Shown one piece after another: positions 9,367-20,800 of a stretch of DNA of 43,867 nucleotides; position 1 is the first letter of the stretch, and the number at the start of each line of letters is the position of its first letter. Source of the stretch: an uncultured Bacteroidaceae bacterium (lineage in GTDB: Bacteria; Bacteroidota; Bacteroidia; Bacteroidales; Bacteroidaceae); contig CAJOJD010000004.1 of assembly GCA_905234745.1 (NCBI GenBank), positions 3,537-47,403 of the forward strand. Direction: 5' to 3'. Both the position numbers and the translations under genes were made by a program. The notes under the pieces were generated by a model. The model had not been told where the DNA came from, made no database searches, and saw only the letters and a program-made list of their open reading frames with translations.

Positions 9367-10326
9367 ATACAACTGGCGGGTGTTGTGGATGTTGTGCCAG
9401 ATGGTGTAGAAACCGCCCGCTACGGAGACGAGGGGGTTCCAGAAGGTGTACCCCATCCAGATGCCGAACACGGTGTTTTTCTGGCCCAGCGCCTGACTGG
9501 CCTCGATGCGACTGCCCGACCTGCGTCCGGTAATACGACCGACGGCGAACTGGAATATGCAGCATGCCAGCGATACGATGGCAATGCCTATAAGCGTGCC
9601 GATGCCGCAACGGCTGTGAATGATGGCGCGGGTGCTCATCATGATGGCCAGGGTGAGCGCAAAGCTCCAGAGATAGAAACTCAGGTTTATCTTGGAGGCG
9701 ACCCAGTCATGGAACCGTGGCATAAGCCAACGTACCGCCCAGGCAGTGAGGCAGGGCAGTATCAGAAGCGGGAACACCTTGGCCAATATGCGGCTGAATG
9801 CGGCAAAGAAGGTTATGCCGGCCTGGGGATAGAGCAGCGGGACGGTGAGCGGCACTGCGATTGATACCGCCAGGTTGATGATGATGGTGTACATGACCAC
9901 CTGTGCCATATCGCCTCCCAGTTTGCCGGTTACTACGGCGCAGGCGGTGGCGGTGGGGCATATCATGCAGAGCATGGCGGTTTCAAACAGGATGCGGTGT
10001 CTGAGTATCCAGGATGCGGCGGCGGTATGGCTGTGCATGGCCCATATTACGGCGAAGCATAGAGCCAGGAATACCAGCACCTGTATGGCGAGGTTGCGAA
10101 TGTGCCAGCGCTTGAACCTGAGCTGACGGGGCTCAATGCGGCAGAAACTGATAAAAAGCATCAGGAAAAGCAGTATGGGCTGTGTCCTGCGGCATATGGC
10201 TTCCAGGACGGGACCGGCACTGTGGATGGCATCTATCTGCATATAAATGAGATAGGCCCCCGCACCGGAGATCATGCCTATTACCAGCATCCAGTCCTTG
10301 AGGAATTTGAGAAATCTGCCTTTCAT
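9352..10326 (-). CDS. Bile acid:sodium symporter (BASS/SBF)-like transporter
   Basis: 324-aa polytopic protein; ETAMLCMICPTATACAVVTGKLGGD and QALGQKNTVFGIWMGYTFWNP resemble SBF-like family motifs. The C-terminal KRAN* lies inside the inverted repeat. Confidence 0.65.
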   Translation of the reverse strand: MKGRFLKFLKDWMLVIGMISGAGAYLIYMQIDAIHSAGPVLEAICRRTQPILLFLMLFISFCRIEPRQLRFKRWHIRNLAIQVLVFLALCFAVIWAMHSHTAAASWILRHRILFETAMLCMICPTATACAVVTGKLGGDMAQVVMYTIIINLAVSIAVPLTVPLLYPQAGITFFAAFSRILAKVFPLLILPCLTAWAVRWLMPRFHDWVASKINLSFYLWSFALTLAIMMSTRAIIHSRCGIGTLIGIAIVSLACCIFQFAVGRITGRRSGSRIEASQALGQKNTVFGIWMGYTFWNPLVSVAGGFYTIWHNIHNTRQLYKRAN

Positions 10327-10400
10327 ATTTGGGCGCGAATATACTTTTATTTTGCGATTTACGTTTTAACTTAGCGCATCAAAAGATTAAGTAACGACCG

Positions 10401-11825
10401 ATGAAACGCTTCAGGTTGGCAAATCTGCTCTTTCCGCTGCTGGCTTTGTGGTCATGCACGGATGACTGGAACTTCAGCACAGATGCTAGGTATGAGCTGG
10501 AGTTCTCGGCCGATACCATACGTTTTGATACGGTATTTACCGGCGTGGCGTCGGCATCGGCCGAATTCATGGTCTACAATCCCAATGATGTGGGGCTCAG
10601 GTTCGATGCCCTGATGGGTGGCGGCTCCGTCAGTCCGTTCCGCATGAATCTGGACGGAGAGGGCGGTACGGTCATAACGGGCCTTGAGATCCCGGCAGGG
10701 GACAGCCTCTTCTGCTTTGTATCGGTCAACATAGAAGCGACGGATCAGACAGGTATCCTGAACGCGTTTGACTCCATAAGGTTCGTACTGGAGAGCGGAG
10801 TGGTGCAGAGCGTACATCTGTCGGCCCAGGGACAGAATGCGGTCCGGCTCAAGGGAAAACGCATAGAGGCCGATGAAACCCTCACGTCAAGCCTGCCGTA
10901 CATTATTTATGACAGTCTGTATGTGGCCGATGGTGCCACGCTGACCCTGGCGCCTGGAACAAGACTCTATTTCCATCAGAATGCGGTGCTTGACGTGGCA
11001 GGCAGACTGATTGCCCAGGGTACCAAGGATAAAATGATAGTCATGCGTGGTGACCGTCTTGACGATATGCTACCGGGTATTCCCTATGACGTGCTTTCAG
11101 GGCAGTGGGGCGGTATCAGGCTGCGCAGCGGCAGTTACGGCAACCGGCTTGAGTGGTGCGATATACACGGCGGCAACTGGGGAATCTTTGCCGACAGCGC
11201 CAGTGCCGACCAGACAAAACTGAGCATTGTCTCAAGCATCATACACAATGTGAACGTAAACTGCATTGAGGCTGTGGGCTGTCGTATTGAGGCAGCTAAC
11301 TCGCAGATAACCAATGCTGGAGTATCATGCGTGGATATTACCGGCGGATGGTCGGAGTTTACTTTCTGCACCATAGCCGGATTCTCACTCTGGAGCGTAG
11401 GCAGTCAGGCGGTGGTACTGACCAACTGGTACAGGGACGGAACGGTGCCTTTCCTGAACGCATCATTCCGCAACTGCATCATAACCGGACTTCATGAAAC
11501 GGAGTTCGTAACCCTGTTCCCCGACTCGGTGGCTGGGACGGCTCCCTACAGCGTGAACAATTCGCTCCTCATGGTAAGGGATACCACCGATACACGCTAC
11601 AGTAATGTGGTGTTTGAAGACCGTTCCCGGAAGGTCTTCGGCTCTTATAATTTTATTGACAGAACAGTAAGGGATTACCGTTCAGTGTTTGCGCTTGATT
11701 CACTCTCTCCCGCACGCGGGATAGCCGATACCCTGGGCGCTGCCTGGCCCATAGACCTGGCCGGTGTGCCAAGACCCCCTGTAGGGGCCGATGCGGGCTG
11801 CTTCCAATATCAACCCCCTAAATGA
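10401..11825 (+). CDS. Lipoprotein with predicted right-handed parallel beta-helix region
   Basis: MKRFRLANLLFPLLALWSC lipoprotein signal; repeated short beta-helix-like segments (NRLEWCDIHGGNWGIFAD...IEAANSQITNAGVSCVDITGG). Confidence 0.6.
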   Translation: MKRFRLANLLFPLLALWSCTDDWNFSTDARYELEFSADTIRFDTVFTGVASASAEFMVYNPNDVGLRFDALMGGGSVSPFRMNLDGEGGTVITGLEIPAGDSLFCFVSVNIEATDQTGILNAFDSIRFVLESGVVQSVHLSAQGQNAVRLKGKRIEADETLTSSLPYIIYDSLYVADGATLTLAPGTRLYFHQNAVLDVAGRLIAQGTKDKMIVMRGDRLDDMLPGIPYDVLSGQWGGIRLRSGSYGNRLEWCDIHGGNWGIFADSASADQTKLSIVSSIIHNVNVNCIEAVGCRIEAANSQITNAGVSCVDITGGWSEFTFCTIAGFSLWSVGSQAVVLTNWYRDGTVPFLNASFRNCIITGLHETEFVTLFPDSVAGTAPYSVNNSLLMVRDTTDTRYSNVVFEDRSRKVFGSYNFIDRTVRDYRSVFALDSLSPARGIADTLGAAWPIDLAGVPRPPVGADAGCFQYQPPK

Positions 11826-12829
11826 AAAAACTGTTCCTTTTCCTTTTTGTCTGCACCCTGATTCCTATGACGTTACGCTCACAGCAGAGCATGACGGCAA
11901 TGTTCTATAACTGTGAGAATTTATTTGACACCGATGATGATCCCCTCAAGGACGATGATGATTATACTCCCGACGGCGATTACCATTGGACCCGTTCCCG
12001 TTACTGGGACAAGCTGGATGCCGTATCCAAAGTGATAGTTGCGGCCGATGAGGACCAGGCACCTGCGCTGGTGGGCCTTGCGGAAGTTGAGAACAGTACG
12101 GTGCTCAACGACCTTACGCAGCGTTCCGCTTTACGTGGGGCCGATTACAGATACGTTATTACCGATTCGCCCGACCGTCGCGGAATTGACGTGGCGCTGC
12201 TGTACCGCCGCAGTTTTTTCCGTCTGATAGGGCAGGAATCACTCCGCATAAACCTGAAACCTTATGGCGGGGGTGCCACGCGCGATATCCTGCACGTGAC
12301 CGGAGTGCTTGAAAACCACGACACATTGGATATCTATGTATGCCACTGGCCCAGCCGTTACGGAGGGGCGGAGCAGAGCGAGCCGCTGCGCATGTGCGCT
12401 GCACGCAGGTTACGGGCATCGGCCGACAGTATTTTTAACATGCGCCGCAAACCGTATATAATTATTATGGGCGACTTGAACGAAGGGCCCGATGACCCTG
12501 CAGTGCGTGAGGGACTGGGCGCAAAACCCCGTTCAAGAGGTGCCCAAGCCGCGGACCGTGAACTTATTACGGTCATGGACCCGATTGAAGACGGAAGTTA
12601 CAGATATGACGGCGAATGGGATAAATATGATCAGTTCATCCTGTCGGGCTCGTTCACGAACGGGCTGGGGTGTACCGAAATCCTGGAGGCCGGGATCATG
12701 GATCATGGGTTCCTGCTTATGGACGATGACAGCTTTGGCGGACGGAAACCGTACCGTACTTACAACGGCAGACGCTACCAGGGCGGATATTCGGACCATC
12801 TTCCCGTTAAAATCCGTATCGGATTCTGA
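11822..12829 (+). CDS. Endonuclease/exonuclease/phosphatase family protein
   Basis: FYNCENLFDTDDDP, ALVGLAEVEN, CHWPSRYGG, IIMGDLNEGP and a terminal YSDHLPV are canonical EEP motifs. 4-bp ATGA overlap with the upstream gene. Confidence 0.85.
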   Translation: MKKLFLFLFVCTLIPMTLRSQQSMTAMFYNCENLFDTDDDPLKDDDDYTPDGDYHWTRSRYWDKLDAVSKVIVAADEDQAPALVGLAEVENSTVLNDLTQRSALRGADYRYVITDSPDRRGIDVALLYRRSFFRLIGQESLRINLKPYGGGATRDILHVTGVLENHDTLDIYVCHWPSRYGGAEQSEPLRMCAARRLRASADSIFNMRRKPYIIIMGDLNEGPDDPAVREGLGAKPRSRGAQAADRELITVMDPIEDGSYRYDGEWDKYDQFILSGSFTNGLGCTEILEAGIMDHGFLLMDDDSFGGRKPYRTYNGRRYQGGYSDHLPVKIRIGF

Positions 12830-12909
12830 TTTATATCAGAAATAAACTTTATATTTGGGGACTTTTGCGAACCGAAAAATCATTAACCTAAAAACTTACA
12901 ATAACAATT

Positions 12910-14169
12910 ATGAAGAGTATCAGATCATTCGTAATGGCAGCCGCAGTCCTGGCAGTCATTCCCGCAATGGCACAGAAATCAATTCCTCTGGTTTATGACC
13001 AGGAGTTTACAGGAGCCAAGTATCCTGCACCAGCTTTCCCCGCAGTCGAAGAGGCTACAAACCTGGAGACCCTGCCCAACCCGTTTGAGTTCTCAAACAG
13101 CAAGAAGCAGGTCAAGAAGTTCAAGGATTGGGAGAAACGTCGTGCAGAGATTGTACGCGAGCTCCAGCACTACGAGATAGGTGAGAAGCCTATGATAGGC
13201 AAGGAGAACATCGAGGCATCTCTTGAGAACAACACCCTGACCGTCAAGGTTACCCGTAACGGTGAGACTCTTGAGCTTTCAGCCAGGATTACCTATCCGG
13301 AGGGTGACGGCCCGTTCCCATTGATGATTGGTGCATCAAACAACGCCCTGCCGCGTCAGTTCTTCAGCGAGCGTAAGATTGCCCAGATGAATTTCAGCGA
13401 GCGTCAGGTAAACAGCTACTCACAGATGGGCGGCTTTGGCGGCGGCGAGCGTAAGGACGGCCGCGGTACATACGCGTTTGACAAGCTCTATCCCGAACTG
13501 GTAGACAACGGTGCATACTCAGAGTGGGCATGGGGTGTAAGCCGCCTCATTGACGGTCTGGAGATTGTAGGTGCTGCCAGCAAGATCGATATGAAGCACA
13601 TCGGTATAACCGGTTGCTCATATGCCGGTAAGATGGCTCTCTGGTCAGGCGCACTTGATGAGCGTATCGCCCTGACAATCGCTCAGGAGCCCGGTGGCGG
13701 TGGCGCTGCTGCATGGCGTGTTTCACAGACCCTTGGCAATGTGGAGAATCTGGGTAACACCGATAACCACTGGTTCAAGATCTCTATGTGGGACTGGAAG
13801 GAGGATAACGTATCAAAGCTTCCGTATGACCACCATGAGCTCTGCGCTCTGGTTTGCCCGCGTGCCCTCCTGGTACTGGGTAATACCGACTATGAGTGGT
13901 TGGCCGATGAGGCCGGTTACGTATCATGCGTAGCTGCCCGCGAGGTATGGAAGAAGTTCGGAATCGAGGACCGTATGGGATTCTCAATCCAGGGCAAGCA
14001 CGGACACTGCCAGCTCCCCCAGAGCCAGTATCCCGAGGTTGAGGCCTTCATTGACAAGTTCCTGCTTGGCAAGGAGGATGCCAACACCATCATCATGCAT
14101 GTTGACGAAACCCTGAAAGACAAGGAGGTCCAGAAGTGGATTCCCTGGGCACAAACCGGCTTCAAATAA
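12910..14169 (+). CDS. Secreted alpha/beta hydrolase, glucuronoyl-esterase (CE15)-like
   Basis: Signal peptide; nucleophile-elbow HIGITGCSYAGKMALWSGALDERIALTIAQEPGGGGAAAWR and NTDNHWF resemble CE15-like esterases. Confidence 0.7.
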   Translation: MKSIRSFVMAAAVLAVIPAMAQKSIPLVYDQEFTGAKYPAPAFPAVEEATNLETLPNPFEFSNSKKQVKKFKDWEKRRAEIVRELQHYEIGEKPMIGKENIEASLENNTLTVKVTRNGETLELSARITYPEGDGPFPLMIGASNNALPRQFFSERKIAQMNFSERQVNSYSQMGGFGGGERKDGRGTYAFDKLYPELVDNGAYSEWAWGVSRLIDGLEIVGAASKIDMKHIGITGCSYAGKMALWSGALDERIALTIAQEPGGGGAAAWRVSQTLGNVENLGNTDNHWFKISMWDWKEDNVSKLPYDHHELCALVCPRALLVLGNTDYEWLADEAGYVSCVAAREVWKKFGIEDRMGFSIQGKHGHCQLPQSQYPEVEAFIDKFLLGKEDANTIIMHVDETLKDKEVQKWIPWAQTGFK

Positions 14170-14195
14170 ATTGAAAGTTAGTCAAATACAGATAG

Positions 14196-14228
14196 GAGAT
14201 GGCTCTGACGGGCCATCTCTTTTTTTTG
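14196..14228 (+). terminator. Rho-independent terminator
   Basis: GAGATGGC-tctgacg-GGCCATCTC followed by a T-run. Confidence 0.75.
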
Positions 14229-14398
14229 TGTCCGGCTTATCGACATATTAATATAAATTAACATATACGTGAGGTATTTGCAAAAATTAATTTATAACTT
14301 TACGTATCTTAATAGGGTAGATTATAAGTACGCGTGTACTTAGTGCTGGAGAAGGGACTGTTTTATTGAATTGCCTAAACTATTATAACCAATTAATT

Positions 14399-14881
14399 AT
14401 GAGAAAATTCCTTTTTGCCTTAATGGCGTTGCTATTGACAACGTCAGTGGCAGTGCGTTCCCAGAACGTAATGGTTGTCCACCTGAAAACCGGCACGGTG
14501 GCAGAACTTGCTTTCAAGTACAAGCCGGTAATCACATTTACAGATACGGATGCGGTCCTCACCACCGTTGTCAACGGCAGGGAGGTGGTCGTAAGTTATC
14601 CGCTTGAAAAGCTGACTAAGTTTACCTTCGTGACAAAGGATCTGACTGCAGTCGAGGAGGTGGAGGAGCGTAACGTACAGTTCCTGATTGAGGACTACAC
14701 TGTAACCATAACCGGAGCCAAGCCTGATATAGTGGTCCGTCTGATATCATCGGACGGCAAACAGCTTGGTGCCTATAAGACCGATAAGGACGGCTCCGTA
14801 TCATTCAGCATTGCCGACCTTGCCAACGGCACATACATTATTGCATCAGAAGACATTACCTTTAAAATTTTGAAGAAATGA
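14399..14881 (+). CDS. Small secreted protein with possible T9SS type A-like C-terminal domain
   Basis: MRKFLFALMALLLTTSVAVRSQ signal peptide; C-terminus IVVRLISSDGKQLGAYKTDKDGSVSFSIADLANGTYIIASEDITFKILKK resembles type A sorting domains. 4-bp ATGA overlap with the next gene. Confidence 0.5.
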   Translation: MRKFLFALMALLLTTSVAVRSQNVMVVHLKTGTVAELAFKYKPVITFTDTDAVLTTVVNGREVVVSYPLEKLTKFTFVTKDLTAVEEVEERNVQFLIEDYTVTITGAKPDIVVRLISSDGKQLGAYKTDKDGSVSFSIADLANGTYIIASEDITFKILKK

Positions 14882-17800
14882 AACATATAAAATCAATTAT
14901 CAGACTGGCAGCGTTATTGCTGGTTATGGTCTGTGCCCAGTCTGTGAAGGCACAGCAGACCTATATAATGGTTCACAAGGTTGACGGCACCGTCCTGAGG
15001 ATTGCCGTAGCTGATGTTGACAGCGTTACGTTCCGCGAGTGGACAGGACCTGTAGTATCATACGATTATGTTGACATGGGTCTGAAAGTCATGTGGGCTT
15101 CCTGCAATATCGGAGCCACCAGCCCGGAGCAGTTCGGTAGCTATTTTGCCTGGGGTGAGACCGCTCAGAAGAATGAATATACCGAGGCTAATTACAAGTG
15201 GTATGATGCCACCGGAGCAGTGCTGAAGTACAACATCTTCAAGAGTCTGGGCAGTGTCGATATGAAATACCGCCTTGACGCCGATGATGATGCCGCTCAC
15301 GTATTGCTGGGTGAAGGATGGCGAATGCCTACACCGGCTGATTTCAATGATCTTTTCATGAATTCGGAGGTTTCATTGACTGAACAGAACGGTGTACGCG
15401 GTCTTAGTTTTACCAGTGATATAAACGGCAACAGTATTTTCCTGCCGTTGGCCGGCGAGTTCTGGAAGGGTGACACAATAGGAACAAGTCAATATGCCTA
15501 TTATTCAACAAATACCTTGATTTGCTCCAAGCAGAATGATCCCGGCTGGATATACAGCCTTTATTACGGTGAAAGAAACGGAAAACCTACATACGGTTTC
15601 TCATCTTATAACAGGGTAGGCGGACTGCCAATCCGTCCTGTATACTCACCCAATACCACATTCGATGGCAATGTGTTGGTAGTTAAGGGAATAGTTATGG
15701 GACAGGATTCCATCACACTTAAGGCAGGAGAATACACCTGGATGGATGCATACGTTGACAGTAACGATGATATTTATCTGACACCTGAGTTCACATCAAG
15801 CGATGATTCAGTTGCAACTGTCGACGCAGACGGTAAGGTAGTTGCAGTTTCTGCCGGTGAATGTATAATAACTGTTTCATGGGGTGATTACTCAGCAACC
15901 TGTGTGGTAACGGTTAATGCAATTGTTCCCGCCACCAATGAACCTGTAGATCTGGGTCTCAGCGTCAAGTGGGGTAGCCTTAACCTTGGTGCAGTCAACG
16001 AGGAGGACTTCGGCGGTTTTTATGCCTGGGGTGAACTGACAGAGAAAGAATACTATTACTGGGACAGCTATAAGTGGGTAGGTGAGAATTATTTATTTAC
16101 CAAGTACAATTTTTATGCTGAGGATGGTGTAGTCGACATGAAGTATCGCCTTGATTTGGAGGATGATGTCGCATATAAGCTGTTGGGTGATAATTGGCGA
16201 ATGCCTACTGACGAGGAATTTGAGGAACTCCTCTATAATTGCTCATGGGAGGTTGAGGAAGTGAACGGCGTGAAAGGCTTCAGAGTTACAAGCCTTTTGA
16301 ACGGCAACAGCATTTTCCTGCCCCTGACAGGTGAAAAGTGGGGATACGATCATAATATGAAGAATTACGCTTTCTACTCTACCAATACCATGTCTGTAGA
16401 TGAAGGTGATGCGTCTTATGTCAGGGCTGTGTATATGAATTACAATGAATACGGATATGACAATTATTATCTGACAGGTTACAGAAGATCAGGTGGTCTT
16501 GCCATTCGTCCGGTCTATACGACTGATACATATGAAAATGTCATAGAGATCTCCAATCTCTGGATTGAGGAATCAATATCAATTGAAACCGGTGAGAGTT
16601 ACTGCATTAATGCAGGCTTTGACGCCAATTCAAATAATTATCCGCAATTAAGATGGAAATCGTCCGATGAAAGCGTAGCCACAGTAAACAGTTATGGTAC
16701 CGTTACCGGTAAATCTCAGGGAACCTGTATCATTACCGCTTCAATAGGAAATGAATCCGTACAATGTGCTGTTTCAGTAACCGAATTCGTTCCTGTCATG
16801 GAGTCTGTGGATTTGGGCTTGTCTGTGGAGTGGGCTACATGTAATGTGGGCGCTTCAAGACCCGAATTTACCGGTAGAATGTATGCTTGGGGTGAAACGG
16901 AAACCAAGGATGAGTTCTCTAGAGACAATTACAAATTGTGGTCAGACAGTACAGGTTATACAAAGTACAATCAGATTGACGGCAAGACCGTACTTGATCC
17001 TGACGATGACGTTGCCAGCGTACAGTGGGGTGATGGATGGAGAATGCCTACATATGAGGAATTTGTAGAATTGGTTGAAAACTGTTCTTTTGAATTTACC
17101 GATATAAACGGTCTGTACGGTTTGTTGGTAACAAGTTATATCAACGGTAACAGCATTTTCCTGCCCAACCATTCTGATTACGGTGAGCCGGTTTACTGGA
17201 GCAGTACCCTCTCAAAGGAATCAACAGCCAAAATACTCTATAATGATAGTCCTTATTATAGTGATGATCGTGCTGACGGTCTGCAGATACGTCCCGTACG
17301 GTTGTCAAAGAATTATACCGAACTGACCCTGAGTGACGATACACTGGAAATTTACGAGGGACAGAGTTATACACTCACAGGTAAGATATATGGCCAGGAA
17401 TTGGACGGAGATAATCTGACATGGAAATCAAGTGATGAATCCGTAGCTCTGGTTAATAACGGTGAAGTAACAGGCGTTGCAGCCGGTACAGCCATCATTA
17501 CAGCCCGTCTGGATTCAACCAAAGCCGATACCTGCTTTGTGACAGTCCTTGGACGTGAGCCTTTTGACAGGTTGGTAGACCTGGGCTTAAGCGTCAGATG
17601 GGCTTCATGCAATGTGGGCGCATCTTATCCGGAGCAGTTCGGCGAATATTATGCCTGGGGCGAGACAGAACCATATTATACAGGTTCATACAGAAATCCC
17701 GTTTGGAAAGACGGAAAAGAGAACGGTTACTCATGGTATTCAAACAAGTATGCTGTAGTTGACTCGTTGGATAACACATGGCTGACCAAGTACAATGAGT

Positions 17801-20800
17801 TCGAAAAGATAGGTCTGGACGGCTTTGTTGATAAGAAGACTGTTCTGGATGCTGCCGATGATGCTGCCAGTGCCAACTTAGGCGGTTATTGGCGTACTCC
17901 TACCAGTGCCGAGTTCAAGGAACTGATGGACAAATGTAACTGGGAATGGACCGAAATGTACGGTGTAGAAGGTTACCTGGTAACAAGTGCAATAGCGGGT
18001 TATGAGAACAATTCGATTTTCCTGCCGTACAGTGGAGATTTCTGGGAAACAGAAGTTGAGGAGTATGACGGCGCATTCTATTGGACAAGTTCACTTTATT
18101 CAGGTACAAGCAAGGCCGCAGAATACTTCTCCTTAGGTAATATTGCAATCGATGCATACTATCGCTTTGTGGGAGGTAGCGTACGTCCTGTTCTGGGATA
18201 CGACCTGGAGGATGTGAAGGATCTCTCTATCAGCCGTAGCGAGTTGCCTCTTGCATTGAATTCTTCATATAAGATTGAAGTAAACGCTCTCAATGCTGCC
18301 GGAACGGTTATTGATGTTGCAGGAGGACTGAGAACTTCATGGACATCGGATGATGAAAGCGTAGCAACTGTTCAGGATGGCATCGTAACGGCAGTAGGTG
18401 CCGGTATCTGTATCATTACGGCTAACGTAAGAGATCATTCAATAGAATGTCTTGTAACAGTTGAGGATCCCTCTCAGGCTGAACCTGAATCAGTTGATCT
18501 GGGCTTGAGCGTAAAATGGGCTACATTCAATGTAGGATCGTTCGCTCCTGAAATGATTGGTGATTTCTTTGCATGGGGTGAGGTTGAGCCTTATTATGAG
18601 GCCGGCTATGCCGAATCGGCCGATCCTGTCTGGAAGGACGGTAAGTCTGAAGGTTATGCATGGCCTTCATATCAATGGGCAGAGCTGGTTGATTCAGCGT
18701 CAGGCAATTATACCGTAACCAAGTATGCAAAGGATGGCAAGACCGTTCTCGAAGATGCCGATGATGCGGCTATTCAGGCTTGGGGCGGTAAATGGCGTAT
18801 GCCGGATACCGATGAGTTCAGGGAACTGATGTATCTGTGTGACTGGGAATTTGTGGTTGTGAATGGAGTTAAGGGCTACAGGGTAACCAGTAAAATAGAT
18901 GGTTATACCGACAAGTCCATTTTCCTTCCTCTGACAAATTCCCGTTCAGGGTCAAAATTTAATTCTGATTCAGAAGGATACTATTGGTCACGCAATGTGA
19001 ATGAAGGTAATTCAATAACTGCCTGGTATCTTTATATAGATGAGGGCTATCAGTCAGTATGGAACTACTATCGTTATCAGGGTAGGACTGTCCGTCCTGT
19101 ATGTCCGTCTGACAGCTGGCAGGGAATTACAGCTATAGATCTTGACTCAACGAGTATTTCCATTGCATTAGGAACCACCGATAACTTGACTTATTCAATA
19201 CATAGCGGAAACCATGATTACAGTTTCCTGAGGCCGACAGGTTGGAAGTCAAGTGATGAGAATGTGATCACCGTTGATGCTGACGGCACGCTGCATCCCA
19301 TTAAGGAAGGCTCAGCAACCATTACAGCCTACTATAATGAGTTGACGTCCGAGTGTGTAGTTACCGTAAAGAAACTGTCGGAGATTGATCCTGAACAGGC
19401 TCTGGAGGTTTATAATGCAATGTATACCCAGCTTGGTAAGCCTATGAGCTGCGGTTACGACAAGCCTGATGATTATGGACTTATAATGATTGCCTACAGT
19501 ACTGATATTGAGGCATCGGATATGTTCCTGCCCAATACCGGTTATAACTGGTTCAGTGTATGCGGCGAACTGTCGTCCAGAAACATCAGTTATCGTAACG
19601 GTGTCATAAGGTATAATGCATGCTATAATGTCATTAAGGCTGCAAACCAGGTGCTGTGTTCATACGATGAAAACAGCAGCAATCCTGAGGTTCAGGCCAA
19701 GATAGGTGAGGCCTATGCAATCCGTGCATTCGCTTATCTGAATCTTGCACCTTATTATCAGGTAAGCTACACATCATCGGCTGAAGCAAAGAATCTGCTT
19801 TGTGTACCTATTCTTACTCCTGATACCCCGGATCCAAGCAATAATCCCAGAGCAACGCTTCAGGAGGTTTATGACCTGATTCTTTCTGATCTGGGCACGG
19901 CTATTGAGAAGCTGGACGGTTGGAAGCGTAGTGACAAATCCAGAATTGACCAGCAGGTTGCATATGGATTACGTGCACGCGCATATCTGAACATGGGATT
20001 ATGGAGCCAGGCTGCAGACGATGCCGAAGCTGCTTTGGACGGATATGAACCCGCTTCAATATCGGATGTTTCCACTCCGTTCCTTTATGATCTCAGTGAA
20101 TCCAACTGGATGTGGGGATATGATATGACCGAAGAAATTGCCGATCTTTTCTCCTACGCTACTTCATCGGCATGGCTGCGTTCATTCTCCGGCAATGGAT
20201 ATTCAACCGGTTGTCAGACATACACCATGATCAATTCAGACCTTTATGACCTGATTCCTTCAACCGATGTCCGTAAGGGTTGGTGGGTGAATGAGAATCT
20301 CACCTCACCGTTGCTGAACAGACTGGTTTGGGATGATCTTAAAGGACAGGAGATAGCATCAGAAGTCATTGGCGGTACAAAGGAACAATTCCTTCCTTAC
20401 ACTAATGTCAAGTTCGGTATGAAGTATCCGGGTAATAAAGCTAATGATGAGGACTGGTGCTGGATGAGAGCCGAGGAGATGATTCTTATCATGGTTGAGG
20501 GATTGGCCAAGAGCGGTCATGCAGAAGATGCCAGTGATATGCTGACATACTTTGTCCAGCAATATCGTGATCCCAGTTATGATATTGAAGGTCGCGGTCT
20601 TTCTCTTGAGGATGAGATCTGGTTCCAGCGCAGAGTCGAGTTGTGGGGTGAGGGATTCTCCAACAACGATCTCCGTCGTCTGAACAAGCCTCTGGTTCGT
20701 TTCCACGAGTACAAGGAGAACAACTGTCCTGCCGGTTTCCGCAGGAACATGAGCGCCGATAACGGATGGTGGTTGATGCGCTTCCCGACAGCGGTAATTA

